Below are positions 55,330 through 64,000 of a DNA stretch of 64,000 nt, one piece after another (the stretch's first letter is position 1; each line of letters starts with the position of its first letter). The notes below the pieces were generated by a model. The model made no database searches. It was not told where the DNA came from and saw only the letters and a list, made by a program, of their open reading frames with translations. The DNA lies in the NCBI RefSeq assembly GCF_030053415.1, contig NZ_JASGBJ010000001.1, positions 744,001 through 808,000 on the forward strand. Reading direction: 5' to 3'. This DNA comes from Marinobacter sp. CHS3-4. Its GTDB lineage: Bacteria > Pseudomonadota > Gammaproteobacteria > Pseudomonadales > Oleiphilaceae. A program made the translations under genes and the position numbers.

Positions 55330-55967
55330 GTTGTTTCCTGCGAATTGCGGTCGGCGGGTTTTTCGAGTTGTCGGATGCGCGCGTCTAATCGCTCGGCTCT
55401 CAGGCTCAGCTGGTCAATGTCCTGGAACGTGGCCTCCAGCTCTCGACGTCCGGGCAGGCTCTGGCTTTCCTCGTGAATGTACTCTTCCACGTTGGCGTTG
55501 AGTGAACGAAAAGCCTGCCGGCTCCATTTCACCGTACCGCGCAGCCGCTGGCCGATGAAATGCGCGGGTACATCCCCCACATACTCCGCCATGGCCGCCT
55601 CGTAGTCCGGGTCCAGCTGGTCGATGGCGCGTTGGAATTGATGGGCCAGCGCCATATCCCCCACTACTCGGATGCGGCCTTCACTGAAAACCTGATCGTC
55701 ACCGGTGGCCAGGGCTGCGAAAGCCATGGGTCTGCCTGCCAGTTCAAGCGCAGGATCATCGGGTGGCTGGCTGGCAACCTGAATGCCGACTTCTGATGGG
55801 ATCAGCGACAGCGTCAGATGCAACGGGGCTTCCACCGTAAATTGCACCGGGCCGGAGAGCGCCGACATGAGTGACTTGCGGCCGGCCGGATCGAGTTCCA
55901 GGGCGCGATTCACGGCCCGCTCCAGAATGGCGGTGACAGCCGACATCAGCGTTGGGCCGGGAAACAT
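55326..55967 (-). CDS. ubiJ: Ubiquinone biosynthesis accessory factor UbiJ
   Basis: UbiJ has an SCP2 lipid-binding domain and helps assemble the soluble ubiquinone biosynthesis complex. The 213-residue protein has SCP2-like strands ([17 protein letters not shown]) and a helical C-terminal tail ([22 protein letters not shown]). Its ATG overlaps the ubiE stop (TGATG) and its stop overlaps ubiB, so ubiE, ubiJ and ubiB are tightly coupled. Confidence 0.94.
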   Translation of the reverse strand: MFPGPTLMSAVTAILERAVNRALELDPAGRKSLMSALSGPVQFTVEAPLHLTLSLIPSEVGIQVASQPPDDPALELAGRPMAFAALATGDDQVFSEGRIRVVGDMALAHQFQRAIDQLDPDYEAAMAEYVGDVPAHFIGQRLRGTVKWSRQAFRSLNANVEEYIHEESQSLPGRRELEATFQDIDQLSLRAERLDARIRQLEKPADRNSQETT

Positions 55968-56752
55968 CAGGGCTTGGTCCCCACGTGAAGGGCCACCACG
56001 CCGCCGGTCATGTTGAAGTACTTGCAGTTCACCAGTCCGGCGTCTTCCATCATGCCTTTCAGGGTATCCTGATCCGGATGCATGCGGATGGATTCCGCCA
56101 GATACTTGTAGCTTTCGGAATCACCGGCAATCAGTTGACCCATCAGTGGCAGCGCATTGAATGAATAGGCGTCGTAGGCTTTGCTGAGCAGAGGGTTGGT
56201 GGGTTTGGAAAACTCCAGAACCATCAGTTTTCCGCCCGGCTTCAGTACCCGGGTCATGTCTCTGAGTGCCTGATCCTTGTCGGTCACATTGCGCAGGCCG
56301 AAGGCGATGCTCACCGCGTTGTAACTGTTGTCCGGGAAGGGCAGGTGTTCGGCGTCGGCCTGGACGTATTCGATGTTACCCGCATAACCGCGATCAATCA
56401 GTCGGCCACGGCCAACCTGCAGCATGGAGGCATTGATGTCCGCCAGGACGACCTTGCCGGTCGGGCCCACCAGATCCGAGAACTTCATGGTCAGGTCGCC
56501 AGTACCGCCTGCAATGTCCAGCACCTGGTGGCCTTTGCGCACCCCGGAAAGCTCGATGGTGAATCGCTTCCAAAGGCGATGAATGCCCATCGACATCAGG
56601 TCGTTCATCAGGTCATATTTGCCGGCCACGGAGTGAAAGACGTTGGCGACCTGACTGGCCTTCTGGCTTTTAGGGACATTGCGGAAACCGAAGTGGGTCA
56701 CGTCGTCCTGGGTTTCGCCGGTTGGAGGATTCGGCGCTTGTTGCTCACTCAT
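55967..56752 (-). CDS. ubiE: Ubiquinone/menaquinone methyltransferase UbiE
   Basis: UbiE C-methylates the benzoquinone ring. The 261-residue protein has [20 protein letters not shown] (SAM motif I), [20 protein letters not shown] and [20 protein letters not shown], and the N-terminal [20 protein letters not shown] conserved in UbiE. It leads the minus-strand ubiE-ubiJ-ubiB-hisIE-tat run; the 155 bases upstream to the plus-strand PHA gene hold divergent promoters. Confidence 0.97.
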   Translation of the reverse strand: MSEQQAPNPPTGETQDDVTHFGFRNVPKSQKASQVANVFHSVAGKYDLMNDLMSMGIHRLWKRFTIELSGVRKGHQVLDIAGGTGDLTMKFSDLVGPTGKVVLADINASMLQVGRGRLIDRGYAGNIEYVQADAEHLPFPDNSYNAVSIAFGLRNVTDKDQALRDMTRVLKPGGKLMVLEFSKPTNPLLSKAYDAYSFNALPLMGQLIAGDSESYKYLAESIRMHPDQDTLKGMMEDAGLVNCKYFNMTGGVVALHVGTKP

Positions 56753-56907
56753 GGCTGTGTCCTGTCGAAATCTGAATTGGTATTCTAACGCTTGCCCGCT
56801 GGTCTACAAGGGTAGACATCAGTGGCAACACCACCATATCAAGGTAGCGACAGCTTTATGGGCACCTTACACTGTCATTTCCATGAATCCCCGGAGTAAC
56901 CTGATCC

Positions 56908-57186
56908 ATGTCCGTCATTGATATACGCCGCGCTCATTCGCTCGACAAATCCCACGCCCGGGATGCCGCAGAAGCTCTGGCAAAAGACCTCTCAGAGCAG
57001 TTTGACGTTAATTACGAATGGGACGGCAACCTGTTGCGCTTCAAGCGCAGTGGCGTGAAAGGCAAGCTGGACATCTCTGAACAGGACCTGCATATCCATC
57101 TTGAACTGGGCCTGATGCTGCGCCCGTTCAAATCCCGGATTGAACAGGAGATTCACAGCCAGCTGGATAAGCTCACCGGCGGCTGA
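56908..57186 (+). CDS. Polyhydroxyalkanoic acid system family protein
   Basis: The 92-residue protein matches the PHA-granule-region family: ARDAAEALAKDLSEQFDV and YEWDGNLLRFKRSGVKGKL, and the C-terminal LMLRPFKSRIEQEI. Family members are encoded near PHA synthesis or ubiE genes in pseudomonads and may influence granule formation, but the biochemical role is unknown. It is divergent from ubiE; PHA synthase is not in the window. Confidence 0.85.
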   Translation: MSVIDIRRAHSLDKSHARDAAEALAKDLSEQFDVNYEWDGNLLRFKRSGVKGKLDISEQDLHIHLELGLMLRPFKSRIEQEIHSQLDKLTGG

Positions 57187-57194
57187 GTCCCTTA

Positions 57195-57944
57195 TCAGAG
57201 CGTTTCAGGCAACTGGAACGGCTTCGGATGGTGGTTCAGGATGTTTTCCAGAACCTGGCTTTCCCTGGCGACCAGGCGATCAATCAAGGCTTCCACGTTG
57301 TCCATGGCTCTGAATGCGGAATACCCCCGATGCAGAAAACTGTGCAGATCGGTCAAGTCCGCCATGTCGGCAGGTCCCCGGCTGATGGACAGCACCCAGC
57401 CCAGGGTTCGGTTGCGTACGTAGCGATCCAGTTGGCGGCCGGTGTCCGCCATCAGTGAGATCTGTTTTGAGCGCTCATCTGCACGACCGCTGGCCCTTAC
57501 GACCTCGCAATATCTTGATTCAGACAGCGAGTCAATCGCCTCGCCACGCCTGTTGAGGACGTCCACCATTTCCAAATCCAGCCGCTGTGTCAGCAGGTTC
57601 AATTCCACCAGGCCAGCGAAGGTGTCCAGCAGGTTGTCTGGCAGCCACTTCACCATCTTTGGGAACACCCGATCGATGTTATCGTCGCGGCGGGTCATGC
57701 TGGATGGGGCGTAAAGATCCGTCAGCAGAAATTCCAGGCCGGCGTGATAGCCGGGGTCAGCGTAAAGGTCACTGTGGGTGTTTTTCAGTCTTTGTGCCTG
57801 CCACTGAGCCAGATCGAAGGTATTGTCCAGCAGAGGATGGCTGGCCTTGAGCTGGCGGAAATCGTGGTAAGCCAACAGCACTTCCTGCAAGCGGCGGGCG
57901 CTTGGCGTTGGAACGGGCGTGGCGACGAGACGCTCACGATACAT
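57195..57944 (-). CDS. Hypothetical protein, possibly FFLEELY-motif family
   Basis: The 249-residue protein is predicted mostly helical, without signal peptide or membrane span. GLEFLLTDLYAPSSMTRRDD (about 70-89) resembles the FFLEELY-type motif of a conserved gammaproteobacterial family with no known function, and the C-terminus has RGYSAFRAMDNVEALIDRL. It converges on the PHA-system gene (8-base gap) and lies 85 bases from the hydrolase gene upstream. Family assignment is tentative. Confidence 0.65.
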   Translation of the reverse strand: MYRERLVATPVPTPSARRLQEVLLAYHDFRQLKASHPLLDNTFDLAQWQAQRLKNTHSDLYADPGYHAGLEFLLTDLYAPSSMTRRDDNIDRVFPKMVKWLPDNLLDTFAGLVELNLLTQRLDLEMVDVLNRRGEAIDSLSESRYCEVVRASGRADERSKQISLMADTGRQLDRYVRNRTLGWVLSISRGPADMADLTDLHSFLHRGYSAFRAMDNVEALIDRLVARESQVLENILNHHPKPFQLPETL

Positions 57945-58029
57945 GGGGGCTCCACTAAACGGCTTTCAGAGAGCGCGTCAGTGTAGCGAAGCCGGCCGCT
58001 TTATGCAGCCCTTGGCAGTGAGCGTTTGT

Positions 58030-58953
58030 TTAGCTTTGTGCCGCCTGTGGCAGAGTCTCGAAGCCCGGAATCCATTCTTTACTGTCCAGAGTAATGAAGT
58101 GGCTGGGCGCTTCGGTTTCCACGATGCGCATGGTGGTCGGGCTCTGGCGGGCGCTCTTGAGCATGGCGTCACGATCAAGGATGCGATCCACTGCGGGAAT
58201 CAGGAAAGTGCCCAGGCGCAGGTTCTCATAAATAGAGGTGTCAGTGCGATCCATCCAGGCCATCAGGTTTTCAATGTTGCGCACGATGGTCAGGTGGTCC
58301 TGCGTCGCCGAGAACAGTTTCGTCAGTAGCTGTTTCTTGCGGGGATTCATTTTGCCAAAGAAGGTCTGACCATAGGCGGAAGAAGGCGCGCTGTTGATCA
58401 GGCGAATCAGCCATGGCCACATGCCGTGACTGACAGGCTCCAGCATGGCTGTAACCAGCGCAGACAGCTTGCCCTGGGGCAATACCGGCGCTTCCAATAC
58501 CACTTCCACGTTTTCGTAAAGATCGGGCCACTGCCGGGCGCCTTCCAGAATGACCGCGCCACCGCGGGAATGGCCGTGAAGGCGGATATTGTCGGTGCTC
58601 GGAAGATTGGCCAGAGTCAGGTTCAGCATGCAGGCATCGTATTCAATGGTGCCTTCCAGATGTTTGATCGGTACTTCCCACTCCGGAGTTTCCGGCGTCA
58701 CCCCGTTAACCGGGATGTGATAGTTACTGCAGGTCAGCAGAATCAGCTCGGTTGTGGGTGCCTCATAGGCCTGGGTGAAGTAGCAGTGGTTTTCGAGGAA
58801 GCCGTGCACGCCAATGACGGTTTGCCGGGCGTCGCCGCTGTGATTTCGCACAGAAACAGCACCGGTACCCAAACGGTAAACACGGCCCGAAAACATCTCG
58901 GAATACGCGCTTTCAATGGGCTTGATCAGTTTGCGTACGTGGCTTGCTTTCAT
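58030..58953 (-). CDS. Alpha/beta-hydrolase family protein
   Basis: The 307-residue protein shows GVHGFLENHCYF (oxyanion region), the nucleophile elbow GHSRGG, an acid candidate near LIPAVDRILDRDAM, and a histidine in APSHFITLD. It lacks a signal peptide. The start at ATG 58953 removes a 41-residue, low-quality upstream extension. It is divergent from the wax synthase gene, so a role in lipid or ester turnover is plausible but unproven. Confidence 0.75.
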   Translation of the reverse strand: MKASHVRKLIKPIESAYSEMFSGRVYRLGTGAVSVRNHSGDARQTVIGVHGFLENHCYFTQAYEAPTTELILLTCSNYHIPVNGVTPETPEWEVPIKHLEGTIEYDACMLNLTLANLPSTDNIRLHGHSRGGAVILEGARQWPDLYENVEVVLEAPVLPQGKLSALVTAMLEPVSHGMWPWLIRLINSAPSSAYGQTFFGKMNPRKKQLLTKLFSATQDHLTIVRNIENLMAWMDRTDTSIYENLRLGTFLIPAVDRILDRDAMLKSARQSPTTMRIVETEAPSHFITLDSKEWIPGFETLPQAAQS

Positions 58954-59247
58954 TGCTTCCTCCAGCACCGCATGACTTTTTGTAGTGGTGTGTGTCCATG
59001 CTGGTTTTACTATTACCCTTTCACGGCCGCTCGCGTATTGGCAACAAGTATTATTTTTACGGCTATTCAGGGCCAATGGCTCTTACTTTGAGTATACGGA
59101 GGCAGGGTTAAATTCGTGTAACGTTTTGTAACCATGTTTGTTCTTGCCTGGTTCGGACTTTATGGAGCCCGACGGGTATGTCTGGCACAATGCGGAGTTC
59201 TTTATATCGTTTTTTAATTTGCTGCATCTGGCCGGGGATACACAGGT
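58954..59247. promoter_or_regulatory. Divergent promoter region between hydrolase and wax synthase genes
   Basis: The 294-base gap between divergent starts is A+T-rich around 58990-59060 and 59190-59225 (GTTTTTTAATTTG). I can see no named operator or repeat. It must hold a promoter for each gene. Confidence 0.4.
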
Positions 59248-60636
59248 TTGAGTCAAACGGAATCGCATCTCCTGTTGCCTGTGGATTCGGCATGGCTTGC
59301 TCTCGAGCGGCCCGAAAACCCCATGACCATCACGGTCATGCTGCGGGTGCAAGACCTGACCGAAGCCCGGTTCCGGGAGTTCCTCCGAATCTACTGGATG
59401 GCATGGCAACGCTTCCGCTTTATGCCGGTGCGTCGTGCGCCCGGTTGGTGGTGGGAAGAGGATCCGGTGTTCTCTCTCGAACATCATCTTGAAGTGGTAC
59501 CGGGCCAGTTTGATGAGGCCGCGTTACAGGATTGGGTATCCGCTCGCCTGAATCAGCCGTTGCCCACGTATCGGCCGCTCTGGAAATTCTGGCTGGTGCC
59601 GGGTGCCGAGGGTGGCGCGGTACTGCTGCTCAGGGTTCATCACTGTTACGCCGATGGCCTTTCGTTGATGGGTGTGTTCGAGCGTTTATGCCCGCCTTCG
59701 CCGCAACAGGCGCCGGTTGTTTATGGCGCCAGGGAGAAAGCGGACCTGGGGCGATGGCGGCAGGCGGCTAGCGCCTGGCTGACCGAATTGGTGGCCGCAG
59801 AAGATCCGGCCGACGATGCACCGGACGCTATCAGGCCTGACGGTGCCACCGATTCGCGCAATGCACTCGAACGCGCGGCCTGGAAGAGCATGAAACTGGT
59901 CAATGAGCTTAGCCAGTTTCTGGTCGAGCCGGAGGATACGCGTTCCGCTCTTAAGCGCGCGCTGCTGGGCCGTCGGCAGTGCCGATGGTCCGTTCCTGTG
60001 GAGCTGAGCCGCTTCCGGAGGATTGCTGAAACCACCGGTGTCAAAATCAATGATGTGCTGCTTGGGTGCGTCGCTTCTGCGGTCAGAAAACATTTGCAGG
60101 AAGAGAACTCGGAACTGGGCGAGGCGGTGCTTCATGCCGCAGTACCCGTCGATATCCGCGGCCGACTGCCAGATGACATCAAGCCAGATGAAAGCGCGCT
60201 TGGAAATTACTTTGGTACCGTCTTCGTTCCACTTCCGGTCGATGGTGAAAGCCCGCTGGAGCGCCTGTTTCGCATCAAGCACGAAACCCGCAAGCTCAAA
60301 AAGAGCTGGCAGCCCGGTTTGTCCTGGGCGTTGACCGGAGCCGCCTCAATGATTCCGGAAAGTTGGCGCCAGCCTGTGGCTGAACTGTTCTACCGCAAAG
60401 CCAGTGCTGTGGTTTCCAACGTTCCGGGCACCCGCGAGCCGCGCTACCTGGCAGGCTGTCGCATCACCGAGCAGATGTTCTGGGTGCCCCAGGCAGGGGA
60501 TATCGGGCTAGGGGTCAGCATTGTCAGTTATTCAGGCCAGGTACAATTTGGTGTGGTGGCGGATGAAGCCGTCATGCAGGATCCCGCACGCTTTTTGTCT
60601 GATTGTTTGCAAGAGCTGGACGCCTTTCCGGTTTAA
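59248..60636 (+). CDS. Wax ester synthase/diacylglycerol acyltransferase family protein
   Basis: WS/DGAT enzymes transfer an acyl-CoA chain to a fatty alcohol or diacylglycerol, making storage lipid. The 462-residue protein has the N-terminal LPVDSAWLALERPENPM, the catalytic HHCYADG (HHxxxDG motif, near residue 132), KINDVLLGCVASAVRKHL, and the C-terminal SNVPGTREPRYLAGC and GLGVSIVSY segments. The probable start is TTG 59248, since no ATG precedes the conserved first motif; GGGGA lies about ten bases upstream. Marinobacter species typically carry several such genes. Which acceptor this one uses cannot be judged. Confidence 0.9.
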   Translation: MSQTESHLLLPVDSAWLALERPENPMTITVMLRVQDLTEARFREFLRIYWMAWQRFRFMPVRRAPGWWWEEDPVFSLEHHLEVVPGQFDEAALQDWVSARLNQPLPTYRPLWKFWLVPGAEGGAVLLLRVHHCYADGLSLMGVFERLCPPSPQQAPVVYGAREKADLGRWRQAASAWLTELVAAEDPADDAPDAIRPDGATDSRNALERAAWKSMKLVNELSQFLVEPEDTRSALKRALLGRRQCRWSVPVELSRFRRIAETTGVKINDVLLGCVASAVRKHLQEENSELGEAVLHAAVPVDIRGRLPDDIKPDESALGNYFGTVFVPLPVDGESPLERLFRIKHETRKLKKSWQPGLSWALTGAASMIPESWRQPVAELFYRKASAVVSNVPGTREPRYLAGCRITEQMFWVPQAGDIGLGVSIVSYSGQVQFGVVADEAVMQDPARFLSDCLQELDAFPV

Positions 60637-60722
60637 CCATCCCCTTGGCAAGAATCGGATGGCGACGCTGTTTTTGACGCGGCATAGTGGATGGCAACCC
60701 TAAACCCTTTCGGAGCTTCGAG

Positions 60723-61604
60723 ATGGCGAGATTGCCGGATTCAGACACCGACCGAATGGCCGCCATTGCACGTTACATCGAGCGTCACGCCGAAGAACCT
60801 CTGCGTTTGAACGATCTCGGCGAACTGGCCGGGCTGTCCCCCTCCCGATTACAGAAAACGTTCAAACAGGTATTCGGGTTGTCGCCCAAAGCCTATCAGG
60901 ATTCAATTCGGATGCGCCGACTGAAATCCGAGCTCAAACAGGGTTCCCCAGTGACGGACGCTATCTATTCCGCCGGGTTCGGTTCGGTCAGCCGCTTTTA
61001 TGGTGAACCCAGTCGCCAGGTGGGTATGTCCGCAAGTGCCTACAGAGAGCGTGGTGAGGGTGAAAGTATTGTGCACGCCTGCCGAAAAACCGTGGCCGGC
61101 TGGTTGATGCTGGCAGCCACCGATCGAGGCATTTGTTTTGCAGAATTTGGCGATGGGCCGGAGGCATTGCTTGATCAACTGAAAACTGAATTCCCCCGTG
61201 CGCATTTTGTATCCTCACGCGCAACCCAGAGCCCTGAGATGGACGAATGGATGACGGCGCTTGATACCTACCTGTCGTCACGGGGCCCAAGACCAGATTT
61301 GCCGCTGGACCTCAGAGGCACCGCCTTTCAGATGCAGGTTTGGCGGTACCTGCTGTCCATTCAGGAAGGTGACACTATTAGCTACAGTCAGCTGGCCGAA
61401 GGCATAGGTCGCCCCAGATCCGTGAGAGCGGTGGCGTCGGCCTGTGGCCGAAATAGGGTCGCTGTCCTGGTTCCTTGCCATCGGGTGTTAAGAAGTGATG
61501 GCGGCCTCGGTGGGTATCGATGGGGGCTGGAGCGCAAGCGTCGTTTCCTGGAAAACGAGCAATCGCTTGTCCGCAAAAAAGCAGAATCCTCGCAGAACGT
61601 CTGA
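60723..61604 (+). CDS. Ada-like protein: AraC domain plus O6-alkylguanine-DNA alkyltransferase
   Basis: The 293-residue protein has an AraC-type DNA-binding domain (about 10-105: LAGLSPSRLQKTFKQVFGLS, SAGFGSVSRFY) and a C-terminal MGMT domain with the alkyl-acceptor cysteine in VPCHRVLR and the helix-turn-helix SYSQLAEGIGRPRSVRAVAS. The N-terminal zinc (AdaA) domain that senses phosphotriesters in E. coli Ada is absent, so the regulatory logic must differ. The start is ATG 60723 with GGAG upstream. Confidence 0.9.
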   Translation: MARLPDSDTDRMAAIARYIERHAEEPLRLNDLGELAGLSPSRLQKTFKQVFGLSPKAYQDSIRMRRLKSELKQGSPVTDAIYSAGFGSVSRFYGEPSRQVGMSASAYRERGEGESIVHACRKTVAGWLMLAATDRGICFAEFGDGPEALLDQLKTEFPRAHFVSSRATQSPEMDEWMTALDTYLSSRGPRPDLPLDLRGTAFQMQVWRYLLSIQEGDTISYSQLAEGIGRPRSVRAVASACGRNRVAVLVPCHRVLRSDGGLGGYRWGLERKRRFLENEQSLVRKKAESSQNV

Positions 61605-61710
61605 CGAACTAGCCGCTGTCAGACCGTCCTACAGACGCCCCCGTAACCACCCGAGATACTGATCCCCAACATTCATTTCTGACCATGTGGTCGAGCAGTG
61701 GGGATTGAGT

Positions 61711-63489
61711 ATGACATTCAGGATGTTCTTCGGTCGGATTCAGGCGTTTATTGGGTTTTTGCTGATCAGTTTTCTTGCGGGTTGCGGTGGAGGCGGTGGC
61801 ACCACCGAGTCCAGCGGTTCGGATTTCGACGCGCCCGTAGAGCCGGTCAACATTGGCGGCGATGGGGATTTTTATGATTCCGAACGGTTGGTGGATGTGG
61901 CCATCACTCTGTCGAGCAGCAATTATCGTAAGCTCAAGTCCGAAGCCCGCACCCTGGCAGGTGTTTCCCGTGAATGCATTCCGGGTTTTGAATACACGGA
62001 GTTTCCTGCCACGGTCACCATTGACGGCGACACCATGCGTAACGTCAATGTGCGGAAAAAGGGCTACATGGGCTCGCTCAGCCCGGACCTTCCATCTCTG
62101 AAGCTGGACTTTGACGACCGTCAGGAAGGCCGCACCTACCAGAACACCACGCGGATGACCCTGAACAACAATCGTCAGGACCCCTCCAACCTGCGTCAGT
62201 GTCTGGCTTACGAGCGATTTCGCGACATCGGCGTTGCGGCGCCCCGTTGCAACTACGCCCGGGTATCAGTGAACGGCGAGGAGCTGGGCATCTTCACCAA
62301 CGTTGAGCCCATAAAAAAGCCTTTTCTGGCTCGCACCTTTGGTGATGACGACGGCAACCTTTACGAAGCCCAACAGGCCGATTTTGGCACCTATCTGATT
62401 GACCGCTTCGAGAAGAAGACCAACGAGAAAGAGGACGATCGCACGGACCTCGCAGCCCTGGCGGATGCCATGGCGCTGAACGATACCGAGTTGATGAATG
62501 TGCTGCCACAGCTGATTGATCTGGATGAATTCATTGAATTCTGGGCCATGGAAACTCTTCTGGGCGCCTGGGATTCTGCCAGTGGCAATGCCAACAACTA
62601 TTACATCTATCGATCACCCGAGGACGGTCTGTTCCACTTTATTCCCTGGGGCGCCGACACCGCTTTTCGCGGCACCCACCCGCTGAAACCCGGGACCGGG
62701 CCGCTGTATCGAAACCTGAACCTGGCCGAGCGTCTTTACAACATCCCCGCGATGAAAGATGCCTATACGGCTGCCCTGCAAGACCTTCTGGCGAATCACT
62801 GGGATGAGAGTGCCATCACCGATGAGATTGACCGGGTGATGGCTCTGACCGGAACCCCGGCGGCGGACGTCGCCAGCCTGGAGAACTTCCTTCTGGGGAA
62901 AGGTGAACCGGCCGATCCGGATTATCAGCGATCCCAGCGGGAAACCATTCTGGCGGCACTGGCGGGCTCGATACCGGAAGGTCAGCCTGATCCTCTGGAC
63001 GATGTTGAGCCGGATTGCTCTGCACCAGTGACCACGCCCCTGACCGCCACTGTGAGTGTCGATGGCGGCACTGACACCGGGGTCTATCAATTCCAGTTAC
63101 CCGGTGGTCAGTCGGTGAATGCCAGCATGACCTTTGCGGCGTTTGAAGTGGATAGCATCGTGATCAACCGCAACACCGAATCGTCACCGGCGGTGATGGA
63201 AGTGCTGCTCATTGGCGCGGATTCTTTGAACGGGTTCAAGCCCTACGCCATGCAGGTATTCATCGAGGAGACCGATTTTGTGCCGGGCACCCACAAGCTG
63301 CATGGATTTGCCACCAATGTGTTGCTGTTCGAAGTGGATGAATCTCAGCCCGGTGACGTGATTTCCATGGCGACCGGTGCTACGGGCACTATTACGGTAG
63401 ATACCGTGGTTATGGATGGCGGGGCAGTCTCGGAGCTCGCGTTTTCCATGGATCTGACGTTGGAGTACCTGCCGGGGTATGTGGAATGA
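61711..63489 (+). CDS. CotH-kinase family lipoprotein
   Basis: The 592-residue protein has a lipoprotein signal peptide (LLISFLAGCGGGGG), a short low-complexity region and a CotH kinase domain (about 40-340). Conserved stretches are NVNVRKKGYMGSLSPDLPSLKLDFDD, MTLNNNRQDPSNLRQCLAYERF and VNGEELGIFTNVEPI, with GADTAFRG late in the domain. CotH proteins are atypical kinases that phosphorylate proteins in spore coats and occur in many Gram-negative bacteria with unknown targets. A C-terminal beta-rich region (about 440-592) follows. Its stop overlaps the VTC gene start by four bases. Confidence 0.85.
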   Translation: MTFRMFFGRIQAFIGFLLISFLAGCGGGGGTTESSGSDFDAPVEPVNIGGDGDFYDSERLVDVAITLSSSNYRKLKSEARTLAGVSRECIPGFEYTEFPATVTIDGDTMRNVNVRKKGYMGSLSPDLPSLKLDFDDRQEGRTYQNTTRMTLNNNRQDPSNLRQCLAYERFRDIGVAAPRCNYARVSVNGEELGIFTNVEPIKKPFLARTFGDDDGNLYEAQQADFGTYLIDRFEKKTNEKEDDRTDLAALADAMALNDTELMNVLPQLIDLDEFIEFWAMETLLGAWDSASGNANNYYIYRSPEDGLFHFIPWGADTAFRGTHPLKPGTGPLYRNLNLAERLYNIPAMKDAYTAALQDLLANHWDESAITDEIDRVMALTGTPAADVASLENFLLGKGEPADPDYQRSQRETILAALAGSIPEGQPDPLDDVEPDCSAPVTTPLTATVSVDGGTDTGVYQFQLPGGQSVNASMTFAAFEVDSIVINRNTESSPAVMEVLLIGADSLNGFKPYAMQVFIEETDFVPGTHKLHGFATNVLLFEVDESQPGDVISMATGATGTITVDTVVMDGGAVSELAFSMDLTLEYLPGYVE

Positions 63490-64000
63490 GCTGGCCGGCC
63501 ATGCTGAGTGCGTTCTCCGGTCACAGTCTGGACGATCAATCCGCAGCCGCGCTGATGGACCGGGTGGACACCAAGTTTCTGGTGCCGGTGGATCGTCTGG
63601 TCCAGTGCCTGGGCGGCCTGTCAGAGCACTATTCGGTGCTGGAAATGGGCGGCTTGCGGCAGATGGCCTACGACACGCTGTACTTCGATACACCGGATCG
63701 ACAGCTCTATCGGGATCACCACAACGGTAAGCTCAACCGCATGAAAGTGCGCATTCGCCACTACCGGGATTCCGATGCCGCGTTCCTTGAAGTCAAGCGC
63801 AAGAACAACAAGGGCAGGACGATCAAGGAACGCCGCTTACTGAATACCTTTCCGAATTCCGGTCAGCAGCAGGCTGGCCAGTTGCAGCCAATCCTGAGGG
63901 ATGTTTTGGGCCTGTCGGCGACACGGATGTCGCCGGCTCTTTTTGTTCATTACCGGCGCACCACGCTGATGAATCGCACCAGCTGCGAGCGGGTCACGGT
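63486..64000 (+). CDS. VTC-domain (polyphosphate polymerase-like) protein, cut by window end
   Basis: The reading frame starts at ATG 63486, overlapping the CotH stop as ATGA, and is open to the last base (171 codons visible). The N-terminal part has VDTKFLVPVDRL, YDTLYFDTPDRQLYRDHHNG, MKVRIRHYRD and FLEVKRKNNKGRTIKERR, the basic tunnel motifs of the VTC domain, which in yeast Vtc4 polymerises phosphate from ATP. Bacterial VTC proteins often neighbour CotH and DUF4956 genes. The C-terminus is outside the window. Confidence 0.85.
   Translation, partial: MSWPAMLSAFSGHSLDDQSAAALMDRVDTKFLVPVDRLVQCLGGLSEHYSVLEMGGLRQMAYDTLYFDTPDRQLYRDHHNGKLNRMKVRIRHYRDSDAAFLEVKRKNNKGRTIKERRLLNTFPNSGQQQAGQLQPILRDVLGLSATRMSPALFVHYRRTTLMNRTSCERVT

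Noticed and set aside
1..64000. Mobile elements, tRNA, rRNA, CRISPR arrays, phage genes
   Set aside because: None was found by reading; no transposase, integrase, direct-repeat-bounded island or abrupt composition change was seen. This was a reading by eye, not a computed scan.

Overview
The window is chromosomal DNA of a gammaproteobacterium, most likely Marinobacter or a close relative in the Pseudomonas-Marinobacter-Alcanivorax range. The reasons are the housekeeping gene orders (aroQ-accB-accC-prmA-DUF3426-dusB-fis-purH-purD; ubiE-ubiJ-ubiB-hisI-hisE-tatABC-rsmE; zapA-6S RNA-5-FCL; ygfB-pepP-ubiH-ubiI), a wax ester synthase/DGAT-family acyltransferase, a long-form (529 aa) isocitrate lyase, and even codon use throughout. 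No tRNA, rRNA, insertion sequence, prophage or CRISPR array was seen. Coding density is high and no gene-free stretch exceeds about 300 bases.

Layout. 1-2.7 kb: a truncated PA0069-type radical SAM gene diverges from a GH84 glycosidase/macro-domain pair, with two LexA-like boxes between them. 2.7-9.2 kb: ChaN-like lipoprotein, CASTOR/POLLUX-type channel, isocitrate lyase with a strong terminator, an orphan substrate-binding protein and an acyl-CoA thioesterase. 9.2-16.1 kb: a three-gene ABC efflux system (adaptor, double-FtsX permease, ATPase), then an M48 protease/DUF898 membrane protein pair. 16.3-20.6 kb: an EgtB/SenA-like non-haem iron enzyme with a separate OvoA-type methyltransferase, converging on a Kef-type antiporter coupled to a short Hen1-like RNA methyltransferase. 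20.6-30.6 kb: a long minus-strand housekeeping run (aroQ to purD plus an alpha/beta hydrolase). 30.7-35.7 kb: cyclic-di-GMP signalling (a two-receiver diguanylate cyclase divergent from a LapD-like receptor) and DUF2333. 35.7-41.7 kb: ppa, acyl-CoA dehydrogenase, rpiA, ilvA, a small membrane ORF, 5-FCL, 6S RNA, zapA and a ZapB-like protein. 41.8-45.1 kb: a putative zinc cluster (ABC permease and ATPase, DUF3299, DUF2796) with a Zur-like box. 45.2-56.8 kb: ygfB-pepP-ubiH-ubiI, DUF808, then rsmE, tatCBA, hisE, hisI, ubiB, ubiJ, ubiE. 56.9-64 kb: a PHA-system protein, an unknown protein, an alpha/beta hydrolase, wax synthase/DGAT, a shortened Ada, and a CotH/VTC-domain pair cut by the window end.

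How the genes work together. Aerobic respiration is well represented (five ubiquinone genes plus Tat). Lipid and acetyl-CoA metabolism recurs: accBC, acyl-CoA dehydrogenase, thioesterase, the glyoxylate shunt, WS/DGAT and a PHA-system protein. This fits an organism that lives on hydrocarbons or fatty acids and stores neutral lipid. The least conventional parts are (1) the separated sulfoxide-synthase/methyltransferase pair, which may make an ovothiol-like thiol or selenol; (2) the stand-alone Hen1-type methyltransferase translationally coupled to a K+/H+ antiporter; (3) the double LexA-box region next to the GH84/macro pair; and (4) the CotH/VTC pair. All functional statements come from reading motifs and gene order; no database search was run.
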